Shown: positions 1 through 6,381 of the stretch, one piece after another
Numbering within the stretch: position 1 is the first letter of the stretch
Layout: every line of letters starts with the position of its first letter
Assembly (NCBI GenBank): GCA_017998495.1
Contig: JAGOCY010000017.1
Coordinates: 1 to 10,823 of the forward strand
Source of the DNA: Corallincola sp.
GTDB lineage: Bacteria > Pseudomonadota > Gammaproteobacteria > Enterobacterales > Neiellaceae
DNA length: 10,823 nucleotides
Reading direction: 5' to 3'
Notes under the pieces: generated by a model
Told to the model about the DNA's origin: nothing
What the model saw: the letters and a program-made list of their open reading frames with translations, nothing else
Database searches by the model: none
Program-made: the position numbers and the translations under genes

Positions 1-1162
1 AGGCCCTGATCAGCAGTGCTGCCTTGCCACTGAAGCCCTCACCAAAGCCATAACGCATGCTATTGGTCACCAGATTGGTGATGATCTGGGCCAGGGCGCC
101 GGGGTAGCTGTCGCACTGGACAGCCGCAGCCAGCTGTAATTCAAGTTGCACCCCGTGGCGGCGAAACAGCGGGCCAAGACTGTTGCAGATGGTGCGCAGG
201 TAGTCATCGAGCAGAAACTGCTGACGATCATCGTTGCTCTGATCGGCTGCAGTGCGCTTGAAGTCGGCGATCAGCCGGGCGGCTCGCTGCAGGTTGGCGT
301 CAACCAAGGTGAGCCCCTGCTGCAGGCTGCTCAGGCGCAGGGTGAAGTCCGATTCAGTGAGCTGACCATTGCGGTAGCGATGGTCCAACTCAGTCAGTTC
401 GGTGATGCAGTGGCTGACGCCGGTCACGGCAACGCCGAGCGGGCTGTTGACCTCATGGGCGACACCCGCCACCAGTTGGCCGAGCGCGGCCATCTTTTCG
501 TTGTCGACCAGTTGGCGCTGCATTTTGCGCTGCTGATCCAGGGCCTGCTCCAGCTCCAGGGTGCGAGCCGTGACCCGCTGCTCCAGGGTGGCGTTGGCCT
601 GCTCCAGCTGGCGCTCATAGGCCAGCCGCTCGCCGGCGGTTAACACCCGGCCGAAGAGATCGGCGAGGTTGGCGGTAAAGGTGATCTCTTCGGCCTGCCA
701 AGGGCGCGGCCCGCCCACATGCTCGCAACAGATGATGCCCACCATCTGGCCACGGTGGCGCAATGGAATATCCAGCAGGGCGCCAATGCCCAATGGGGTC
801 AGGTAGCTCTGGCTAAACTCGCGGGTGGCTGGATGGCGGTGAGCGTCATCGGCGACGATCGCCCGTTCGCTGGCCAGGGCGGTGAAGTAGGCCGGGTAAT
901 CATGGGCCGTCAGCACCAGTTCAGGTTGGCGTAGCTCCGGGGCAGCCAGATTGTGCAGGCGCAGGCAGCGCAATCCCTGGCCTGGTTGATTGAGCCAGAT
1001 GCTGCAGCGGCTGATCGCCAGCCCCTGGCAGGCAGCCTCAAGCAGCAGATCGGTGGCAGTATCGCTGTTGCCACTGTCCAGCTCGGGCGAACAGGAGACT
1101 TGCAGCAGGATCTGTTGCAGTTGCATGTTGCGCGCCGGCAACTCAGTGGGGATCGCTGGCAT
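1..1162 (-). CDS. GAF-domain sensor histidine kinase, C-terminal part cut off by the window edge
   Basis: 387 codons are visible before the frame runs off position 1. This is probably the kinase partner of the HD-GYP response regulator just upstream. In order: a GAF-like sensor domain (about residues 20-170), a coiled coil rich in E/Q/L (about 178-222), a dimerisation/phosphoacceptor domain whose H-box reads VAGVAHEVNSPLGV with H236 as the likely phosphorylated histidine, and the start of the ATPase domain with N-box residues N363 and N367 in ITNLVTNSMRYGF. The D, F and G boxes lie outside the window. No signal peptide or membrane segment is visible, so it should be a cytoplasmic sensor. I chose the ATG at 1162-1160 because AGGAG lies 7 bases upstream and because it overlaps the regulator gene's TGA by 20 bases, typical of translational coupling. 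The ligand of the GAF domain is unknown. Confidence 0.88.
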   Translation of the reverse strand, partial: MPAIPTELPARNMQLQQILLQVSCSPELDSGNSDTATDLLLEAACQGLAISRCSIWLNQPGQGLRCLRLHNLAAPELRQPELVLTAHDYPAYFTALASERAIVADDAHRHPATREFSQSYLTPLGIGALLDIPLRHRGQMVGIICCEHVGGPRPWQAEEITFTANLADLFGRVLTAGERLAYERQLEQANATLEQRVTARTLELEQALDQQRKMQRQLVDNEKMAALGQLVAGVAHEVNSPLGVAVTGVSHCITELTELDHRYRNGQLTESDFTLRLSSLQQGLTLVDANLQRAARLIADFKRTAADQSNDDRQQFLLDDYLRTICNSLGPLFRRHGVQLELQLAAAVQCDSYPGALAQIITNLVTNSMRYGFGEGFSGKAALLIRA

Positions 1163-2675
1163 CCGGCATCTCCTGGCGGATCGCTTCAAATTGCGCGAAA
1201 CATTGAATGGCAAGATCGACCAGCTGAGGATCGAACTGCTGTGCGCGCTGCTGTTGCAGATAGTCGAGGATGCGCTGGCGCGGCCATGGCTCTTTGTAGC
1301 AGCGGCGCGAGGCCAGGGCGTCGATCACATCAACCAAGGCCATGATCCGCGCCTCCAGCGGGATCTGCTCGCCACTCAACCCTTGGGGGTAACCACCGCC
1401 ATCCCAGCGCTCATGATGGCTGAGGGCGATGCGCGCCCCCATTTTGGCAATGCTGCGGTTGGAGCTGCACAGCAGATCGTGGCCGGCCTGTGCGTGGCTT
1501 TTCATCACCTCCCATTCCTTGGCATCCAGCGGCCCCGGTTTGTGCAATATGGTCTCGGGGATGGTGATCTTGCCGACATCGTGCAGCGGGGCGGCATGCT
1601 GAAGGGTATCGATAAAACGCTCACTGCAGCCGGCGGCTTCGGCCAGCAGGCTGCACATGCGCGACACCCGCCGAACGTGGGCGCCAGTCTCTTTACTGCG
1701 CGCTTCAATGGCTTCGCCAATCACAAAGATCAGCTCCTTTTGGGTCGCCTGCACCTCTTCGCGGCTGGTGAGATTCTCAAACATCAGGGTGGCACTGGTC
1801 GAAAATAGTTCCAGCATCTGCTGTTGGGTCGGGGTTAGGGGTTGGCCGTGGGCCAGATAGAGCAGGCTGATGGTGTTGTCGCTGGTCTCGTAATAGGCCA
1901 CGTGGGCGGCATCGCTGGTGATCGAGCGCTGCTGCTGTAAGGCCTGCTCAATCAGCGCCTTGACCTCCGCTGGCAGCTCCGGGTTGAGTTCGCCATCGGC
2001 ACAGCTGACGAAATCGCCGGTGGCGGCCAGCACCCGCAGCTGCTGGTCGGCAAACAGATCCTGCTCACGGGTGACCAGATAGAGCGCCGAATGGTCGAGG
2101 TTGAGCAGCGACAGTGACTGCTCCAGTACGGCGCTGCCAAAGCGGGGCAGGGTGCGGCTGCGCAGCACGCAGGTGGTGCTATGCAGCACCCGGGCCATGG
2201 CTCGTCGAGCCTCTTCAATGGTGACAATGTCGCGATAACTGCGAATGGCGGCATAGCAGACGGTTTTGAGCTTTTGCGCCGTCAGCTCGGTCTTGCTTTT
2301 GTAGTCATTGATATCGTAACGGCGGATCACCTGATCCTCGGGGGCCTGACCGGGCTGGCCGGTGCGCAGGATCAGGCGGGTGCTGTGGTTACCCAGCTCG
2401 TTGCGGATCTGGCCGATCAGATCGAGGCCGGCGTGGTCGTTCTCCATCACCACGTCCACCAGCGCCATGGCGATATCCTCATGCTGGCGGAACAACGCCA
2501 GCCCTTCGGCGCCGGAATAGGCAGAGAGAAAACTGAGTGGGTGGCCATCAATGGTCAGGCCATTGAGCACCAGGCGGGTGACGCTGTGCACTTCATGGTC
2601 GTCGTCGATGATCGCCACTTTCCACGGGGTGGCGGTGGTGGTTTCGGTGGGGATGGTTTCCGGCTTAAAAAACAC
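1143..2675 (-). CDS. Response regulator with DUF3369 and HD-GYP domains, probable c-di-GMP phosphodiesterase
   Basis: 510 residues. The receiver domain (about 17-145) has the acidic pocket D24-D26, phosphoacceptor D74 in ALVDVVME, T105 and a lysine near 126. A middle region (about 150-310) fits the DUF3369 module that often sits between receiver and HD-GYP domains. The HD-GYP domain (about 315-500) has its metal and signature residues: H333 in ETGAHVRR, H365-D366 in HDVGK, H394, H420-H421-E422 followed by WDGGGYP (GYP 428-430), and D449. All expected catalytic residues are present, so an active enzyme cleaving cyclic di-GMP is likely; this is family knowledge, not tested here. It starts with GTG at 2675-2673 behind a near-perfect Shine-Dalgarno (AAGGAGG, 7-base spacing). 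The gene ends inside the kinase gene start, so signalling probably runs GAF kinase to this regulator to c-di-GMP level. The specific target process cannot be read from the sequence. Confidence 0.93.
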   Translation of the reverse strand: MFFKPETIPTETTTATPWKVAIIDDDHEVHSVTRLVLNGLTIDGHPLSFLSAYSGAEGLALFRQHEDIAMALVDVVMENDHAGLDLIGQIRNELGNHSTRLILRTGQPGQAPEDQVIRRYDINDYKSKTELTAQKLKTVCYAAIRSYRDIVTIEEARRAMARVLHSTTCVLRSRTLPRFGSAVLEQSLSLLNLDHSALYLVTREQDLFADQQLRVLAATGDFVSCADGELNPELPAEVKALIEQALQQQRSITSDAAHVAYYETSDNTISLLYLAHGQPLTPTQQQMLELFSTSATLMFENLTSREEVQATQKELIFVIGEAIEARSKETGAHVRRVSRMCSLLAEAAGCSERFIDTLQHAAPLHDVGKITIPETILHKPGPLDAKEWEVMKSHAQAGHDLLCSSNRSIAKMGARIALSHHERWDGGGYPQGLSGEQIPLEARIMALVDVIDALASRRCYKEPWPRQRILDYLQQQRAQQFDPQLVDLAIQCFAQFEAIRQEMPDASDPH

Positions 2676-2717
2676 TGCACGACCTCCTTGGCAGGCCGTA
2701 TCAGCTTAGACGAATTT

Positions 2718-2744
2718 GGTTGGCGGCCGCGCGGTTGGCGGCCG
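2718..2744. repeat. 12-base direct repeat and GC-rich hairpin between two minus-strand genes
   Basis: GGTTGGCGGCCG occurs at 2718-2729 and again at 2733-2744. The same stretch can fold into a 7-bp stem (2724-2730 with 2738-2744) around a 7-base loop. On the minus strand it lies 18 bases after the stop of the small membrane protein gene. No T-run follows, so it is at best a weak terminator or an mRNA processing or pausing structure. Confidence 0.4.
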
Positions 2745-2761
2745 TAAAGCGCGGTATCGGA

Positions 2762-3301
2762 TCAGCGGAATGGGCGACGCATCACGCTGGCGATGCGCTT
2801 GCGCAGTACCAGGGTAGCGATCATCAGCACTGCCAGCCCGATCAGCATCAATGGCAGCAGGGCAATGAACAGCAGCAGTAGCACCACCCCCATCAGCAGC
2901 CGCTGCCACAGCGGCATGGCCGGTGGTGGCCAGCGCAGGAAGGGAAATGGCTGGGCATGCCAGGCTCGGCCACGCGGCGGCTCTTGATAGCGGTCGCCGT
3001 CCTGCTGCGGTGAGCCGGCTTCAAGCAAGGGCGCCAGGGCTGCCAGCAGCTGCTGGCAATCGCGCCCCTGCTGCCATTGCCGGGCATGGGCGCCAGAGAC
3101 AAAGGTGAAGCTCAGCTGCCAGAGGCCGGGCTGGCTGCTGTCGTCGTCGATCTGGCTGTCGATGCAGCCGGCGCTGGCGCGGGCGCTGCGACACAGGGCG
3201 TCCGCCAGCTGGCGATAGCTGCTGTCGTGGCCGTTACGCACCTTGTGGCGCATCACCAGAGTCTCCAGCGGCTGCTCTACAACTGTCCGTCCATCCGTCA
3301 T
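2762..3301 (-). CDS. Uncharacterised protein with a C-terminal membrane anchor
   Basis: I do not recognise this 179-residue protein. The first 130 residues are hydrophilic, contain cysteines at 37, 46 and 82, and lack a signal peptide. A proline-rich stretch (about 118-130, FPFLRWPPPAMP) leads into a very hydrophobic segment at 131-166, long enough for one long helix or two helices broken at P150, followed by a basic tail RKRIASVMRRPFR. The positive tail suggests that the C-terminus stays in the cytoplasm. A longer reading starting at 3367 exists, but I prefer the ATG at 3301-3299: it has GGAG 8 bases upstream, and the longer version would run through a perfect palindrome and a possible promoter. 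The gene lies 86 bases upstream of the HD-GYP regulator on the same strand and could share its transcript. Function unknown. Confidence 0.75.
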   Translation of the reverse strand: MTDGRTVVEQPLETLVMRHKVRNGHDSSYRQLADALCRSARASAGCIDSQIDDDSSQPGLWQLSFTFVSGAHARQWQQGRDCQQLLAALAPLLEAGSPQQDGDRYQEPPRGRAWHAQPFPFLRWPPPAMPLWQRLLMGVVLLLLFIALLPLMLIGLAVLMIATLVLRKRIASVMRRPFR

Positions 3302-3326
3302 GATCCATCTCCGCCAAGCTGTTGGC

Positions 3327-3341
3327 TGACAGTATCTGTCA
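3327..3341. promoter_or_regulatory. Perfect palindrome in front of the small membrane protein gene
   Basis: TGACAG-TAT-CTGTCA is a 15-base inverted repeat with 6-base arms, 26 bases upstream of the chosen ATG at 3301. It overlaps a TTGACA hexamer (minus strand, 3342-3337) and a GATACT hexamer (3336-3331), either of which could belong to a promoter, although no well-spaced partner hexamer is visible. It is a candidate operator; the protein that binds it is unknown. It is not a LexA box, because the ACAG and CTGT halves are in the opposite order. Confidence 0.35.
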
Positions 3342-3391
3342 ATCGGGCCCATGGCTGAACCGCTCAAGGGTGACCAACTGTTAACACCGAT

Positions 3392-3416
3392 AAAAAAACG
3401 GCACCCGGGGGTGCCG
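3392..3416 (-). terminator. Intrinsic terminator of the amylase gene
   Basis: Read on the minus strand, CGGCACCC and GGGTGCCG (3416-3409 and 3406-3399) form an 8-bp GC-rich stem followed directly by seven T residues (3398-3392). It lies about 65 bases after the amylase stop and before the small membrane protein gene, so it should end the amylase transcript and insulate the genes downstream. Confidence 0.88.
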
Positions 3417-3422
3417 CTGCAG

Positions 3423-3467
3423 TGGACAAAAGGTCCAGGGAAAGGCTGGCCCCGGTTGCCCGGGGCC
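3423..3467 (-). other. Two further hairpins in the amylase 3' region
   Basis: Between the amylase stop and its terminator are an 8-bp perfect stem (GGCCCCGG at 3448-3455 with CCGGGGCC at 3460-3467, 4-base loop) and a weaker 5-bp stem (TGGAC at 3423-3427 with GTCCA at 3433-3437). Neither has a T-run. With the terminator they give three stems in about 75 bases of 3' untranslated RNA and may stabilise the transcript against 3' exonucleases. Confidence 0.5.
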
Positions 3468-3480
3468 GGGAACGTGCTTG

Positions 3481-6027
3481 TTACTTGGCGACTACGCGGT
3501 AGCGCCGGGTGCTGTCATTAAAGCTGACCAGATAGGTGCCGCTCACACTAGTGGCGATGTCGCTACCGGTCTGCTCGGCAATGCCATCGGCGTTGTTGTC
3601 GCCAAAGTTGGTGGCCCAGTTGCCGGCGACATCAAACTTGAAGCGCTGGCCGCTGGCGCCGTTGAACACCACTTCAACCTGCCAGGTGTTATCGGCCACC
3701 AACTGCATGGCGGTGGTGCCCCAGTTATTGGGGGTGCCACGGAAGTAGAGGCTGTCGTAGACCTTGGCGAAGTTGCCATCGGCCCGCTGCAGGCTGTATC
3801 TCAGGCTGGCATCGTTGAAGGTGACGATATAGTCACCGACCACGCCGGTGCGGATATCGGCGCCGGTGCGCTCGGCGATGCCATCGGCGTTGCTGTCGCC
3901 GTAGTTGTGACTCCAGTTGCCGGTTACATCAAACTTGAAGCGCTGATTGCTCTGGCCATCAAAACTGACCCGGGTCTGCCAAGTGTTATTGGCCACCAGC
4001 ACCATTTTTTGGGTGCCCCAGCTATTGGCGGTGCCACGGAAGTTGAGGCTGGCGAAGTTGCTGGTATAGGTGCTGTTGCCATCCTCTACCACCACAGTCG
4101 CCGAGGCTTGAGCTGTGGCGCCATCGTCATCGGTAACGGTGACGGTGACAGTCTGAGTGCCAACATCAAAGAACTCGATGGTTTCGCTGACTTCGGTGCC
4201 GCCGGTCGACCAGTCGTAGGCGACGATGGAACCATCCGTATCCTTGGAGCCAGCGGCGCTGAAGGTGACGCTTTCGCCCACCTTGACGGTGACTGTGGCC
4301 GGCGTGATCTCAGCGGTTGGCTTGAGGTTGCTGGTGACAGGGGTGAGGCTGTAGCTCAGGCTCTTATCGTTGACCTTGACCAGATAAGTGCCATTGACGC
4401 TGGTGAAGATATCACCGCCGCCCAGCTCCAGCGTGCCGTCGCTGTTGGTGTCGCCATAGTTGCGGCTCCAGTCGCCGCTGACATCAAACTTGAAGCGCTG
4501 GTTGGAGACGCCGGTGAAGTTGACGGTGGCTGACCACTCGCCGTTGGCGAAGCTCATCGGCGTGTTGCCCCAACTGTTGAAGGTGCCACGCAGGCTGAGG
4601 CTCGGCAGGTTTTTCTCGACCGGGCAATCACTACCGCTGCAGGGGCGGGCACCGCCATGAATGGCGACGGCGCTCTTGGCCGCCACGCTAAAGCTGGCCC
4701 GGCCATCGCTGCCAACGGTGATGTTGCTGCCGCTGCAGGCGTCAGCCCCTGCCATGATGTTGCAATAGCTGCCCGCCGGCAGGCCGGTTTGCAGCGTCTG
4801 GCTGATGCTGAAGTTTTCGTTGTTGATCAGCACAAAGCCGCGATTGCCACGACTGAAGGCGATGGCATTGCTGCCGTTATCCCACCAGTTGTTGACGCTC
4901 CAGGCGCTCTGGGTGAAGTTGCGGAAGCCCACCATGTTGGCGATGTTGGCCCAGCGGTGATCGCAGTTCCAGGCGTTGTTGGTGCAGTTGTTGGGGCCTT
5001 GGGCGGGAGGGCCGGCTTCGGTATCGGTGAACTTGTAGCCGGACATCAACGCCGGGTAACCATAAGGGAAGGCGAGCATAAAGATGTTGGCCAAGTTGTA
5101 CTGGGCGCCATCTTTGTAGGTATACATACCGCCGCCACCATGGCCGCGTTCACGATCGTGGTTGACGATAAACACCGTCGCCTTGTCGGAGGGCAGCAAC
5201 CCCCAGCTGCTGCCAAACGTTCGCAGGTTCTTGATCTGGCCGTCAAAGTTGGCTTTGACGTCTTGGCCGTATTTAAACTCGGTGACCTGGTTGATGTAGG
5301 TGTAGTTGCTCGGGGCCAAGGCTGGCGATTCGTTCGGCGCGCCAATCACCTCCAGAAATGCCCAAGGGCGACCCGCTTTGGCCATGATGGCGTCAAGCTC
5401 TGAAGGTTTGATGTGCTTGGCGGCATCAATGCGGAAACCGGCTACGCCCATGGCGGTCAGCCGTTTCATGTAATCGGCGGCATAGTCCTGCTGCGGGCCA
5501 TTGCTGGTCCGCAGGTCCGGCATGCTGTACAGGCCGCAATACCAGACGTTGTTCTCGTCGCGGTAGTTGGAGATGCGGCAGTTGTTGCTGCTGTTATGGA
5601 AGTCGCCCGGGCGCAGATCCGGATAGTTAAAGGGTGACCAGCTACGGCCGCCGCTGGAGATGTTGCCGTGGTCCAGGTTGTTGGCCCAGTTGTTCATCAC
5701 CACATCGGCGTAGATCTTCACGCCAGCGGCATTACAGCGCCGGATCATGTTGCGTAGCTCTTCTTCGTTACCGCTACGGCTGCTCAGGTTGGTAAAGGAG
5801 ATCGGTTGATAGCGGGTCCACCAGTTGGGACCGGCCACGTGTTCCTGCGGTGGCGAGATCTGCACCGCATCAAAGCCCTTCGGGCCGAGAAAGTTCTCAC
5901 ACTCGGCGGCGATGTCATTCCATTTCCATTCGAACAGATGGACAAAGGCGGTGCCGGCCGAAGCCGGCGTTGCAGAGCCTAGCGCCAGCGCTATGGCAGA
6001 GCTGAGCCCGAAGAGTTTGACGTTCAT
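3481..6027 (-). CDS. Secreted multi-module alpha-amylase (GH13; module-PKD-module-module tail)
   Basis: 848 residues. The enzyme should cleave internal alpha-1,4 bonds in starch outside the cell. A Sec signal peptide ends near PASA-G (residues 24/25). The GH13 catalytic domain plus domain C (about 25-460) resembles the animal/Pseudoalteromonas haloplanktis type (FVHLFEWKW, QISPPQEH, NWWTRYQP). Conserved regions: DVVMNN 108-113, GFRIDAAKH with nucleophile D201, acid/base E226 in FLEVIGA, and VNHD with D291. Three homologous modules at about 473-563, 657-748 and 757-847 (FRGT.NSWG, QRFKFDV.GNW, GD.NADG) look like starch-binding beta-sandwich domains, and a PKD domain lies at 568-648. Oddities: N113 replaces the region I histidine, and A326 occupies the position of the chloride ligand R337/K337. 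Start ATG 6027-6025 has GGAG about 8 bases upstream. It is transcribed divergently from the TonB receptor. Amylase identity is firm; the tail's CBM family number is not assigned. Confidence 0.95.
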   Translation of the reverse strand: MNVKLFGLSSAIALALGSATPASAGTAFVHLFEWKWNDIAAECENFLGPKGFDAVQISPPQEHVAGPNWWTRYQPISFTNLSSRSGNEEELRNMIRRCNAAGVKIYADVVMNNWANNLDHGNISSGGRSWSPFNYPDLRPGDFHNSSNNCRISNYRDENNVWYCGLYSMPDLRTSNGPQQDYAADYMKRLTAMGVAGFRIDAAKHIKPSELDAIMAKAGRPWAFLEVIGAPNESPALAPSNYTYINQVTEFKYGQDVKANFDGQIKNLRTFGSSWGLLPSDKATVFIVNHDRERGHGGGGMYTYKDGAQYNLANIFMLAFPYGYPALMSGYKFTDTEAGPPAQGPNNCTNNAWNCDHRWANIANMVGFRNFTQSAWSVNNWWDNGSNAIAFSRGNRGFVLINNENFSISQTLQTGLPAGSYCNIMAGADACSGSNITVGSDGRASFSVAAKSAVAIHGGARPCSGSDCPVEKNLPSLSLRGTFNSWGNTPMSFANGEWSATVNFTGVSNQRFKFDVSGDWSRNYGDTNSDGTLELGGGDIFTSVNGTYLVKVNDKSLSYSLTPVTSNLKPTAEITPATVTVKVGESVTFSAAGSKDTDGSIVAYDWSTGGTEVSETIEFFDVGTQTVTVTVTDDDGATAQASATVVVEDGNSTYTSNFASLNFRGTANSWGTQKMVLVANNTWQTRVSFDGQSNQRFKFDVTGNWSHNYGDSNADGIAERTGADIRTGVVGDYIVTFNDASLRYSLQRADGNFAKVYDSLYFRGTPNNWGTTAMQLVADNTWQVEVVFNGASGQRFKFDVAGNWATNFGDNNADGIAEQTGSDIATSVSGTYLVSFNDSTRRYRVVAK
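3487..4611 (-). repeat. Three internal copies of a binding-module coding sequence, interrupted by a PKD domain
   Basis: Copies lie at about 4611-4339, 4059-3784 and 3759-3487, with the PKD-coding stretch at about 4326-4084. The plus-strand string CATCAAACTTGAAGCGCTG is identical at 3630-3648, 3927-3945 and 4482-4500 (encoding QRFKFDV). At protein level each copy keeps a NSWG/NNWG motif, a second Trp in the EW/TW position, G(N/D)W, and GDxNxDGxxE. The last two copies look closer to each other than to the first, suggesting a later tandem duplication. Confidence 0.85.
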
Positions 6028-6067
6028 GGGGGGTTCTCCAGGGTACGTTGTTTTTTTCAGTCAGCGT

Positions 6068-6085
6068 GGCGGCTGGCCAGCCGCC
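6068..6085. promoter_or_regulatory. Perfect 18-base GC-rich palindrome in the amylase leader
   Basis: GGCGGCTGGCCAGCCGCC equals its own reverse complement. In the amylase mRNA it lies 41-58 bases before the start codon and could fold as a 7-bp stem with a GGCC loop. It may be a leader hairpin or a protein-binding site. It is not followed by a T-run on the minus strand, so it is not a classic attenuator. Confidence 0.5.
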
Positions 6086-6163
6086 TTGATGGGCAGCGGG
6101 CAAGGACAAGAGCGGGGGCCAATAGAGGGAAACCTGCTCTTGATGTATCACCAAGTCATTTAA

Positions 6164-6173
6164 TTGACCATTT
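6164..6173 (+). promoter_or_regulatory. TTGACCATTT half-site
   Basis: This matches the first eight bases (TTGACCAT) of the minus-strand reading of the palindrome at 6251-6264, in opposite orientation and about 90 bases away. The pair could be bound by one regulator with DNA looping. This is inference from sequence similarity only. Confidence 0.3.
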
Positions 6174-6193
6174 GGCGACCGCCACGAGGACAG

Positions 6194-6221
6194 ATTATTG
6201 GCGAATTTGGCCATAAATCGA
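6194..6221 (-). promoter_or_regulatory. Possible weak promoter of the amylase gene
   Basis: On the minus strand AATAAT (6199-6194, 5 of 6 to the -10 consensus) is preceded at 16 bases by TCGATT (6221-6216, 3 of 6 to -35). The poor -35 would fit an activator-dependent promoter. It would give a leader of about 160 bases containing the 18-base palindrome. Tentative. Confidence 0.2.
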
Positions 6222-6235
6222 GCGACCGTGGCGAT

Positions 6236-6264
6236 TTGGTGTCAAAAATGTGACCAATGGTCAA
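6236..6264. promoter_or_regulatory. Cluster of TGACCA half-sites with a 13-base perfect palindrome
   Basis: TGACCA-A-TGGTCA at 6251-6263 is a perfect inverted repeat around one base. A related half-site TTGGTGTCA lies just to its left (6237-6245). The placement upstream of both divergent genes fits an operator for a shared regulator. The binding protein is unknown. Confidence 0.4.
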
Positions 6265-6352
6265 CTAATGCGCCCAGATGTGGTGCGGTGCAGGCGCCAG
6301 TACCCCGATGGCCGGCCGCTCAGGACCAAGATGACAGTTTTGTTAAGAAAGA

Positions 6353-6381
6353 TTGACTCATCCGCGAATGGCAATAAGAAT
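6353..6381 (+). promoter_or_regulatory. Possible promoter of the TonB receptor gene
   Basis: TTGACT (6353-6358, 5 of 6) and AAGAAT (6376-6381, 4 of 6) are spaced by 17 bases, giving a leader of about 45 bases before the GTG start at 6432. Plausible by spacing and position but unproven. Confidence 0.3.

Noticed and set aside
990..1808. 272-codon plus-strand frame across the kinase/regulator junction
   Set aside because: It is antisense to two genes with intact catalytic motifs and has no recognisable domain of its own.
3327..3341. LexA/SOS box
   Set aside because: LexA sites read CTGT-N8-ACAG; here the halves are ACAG-TAT-CTGT, the reverse arrangement and spacing.
3302..3367. 22-residue N-terminal extension of the small membrane protein
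   Set aside because: The ATG at 3301 has a good Shine-Dalgarno, and the extension would code through the palindrome at 3327-3341; the shorter start is preferred.
3478..4533. 351-codon plus-strand frame opposite the amylase tail
   Set aside because: It is antisense to the repeated binding modules; its own periodicity simply mirrors those repeats, and it has no signal peptide or known motif.
6248..6264. Possible CRP site (TGTGA followed by GTCAA)
   Set aside because: The right half does not match TCACA at the required 6-base spacing; the symmetric core is the different palindrome TGACCAATGGTCA.
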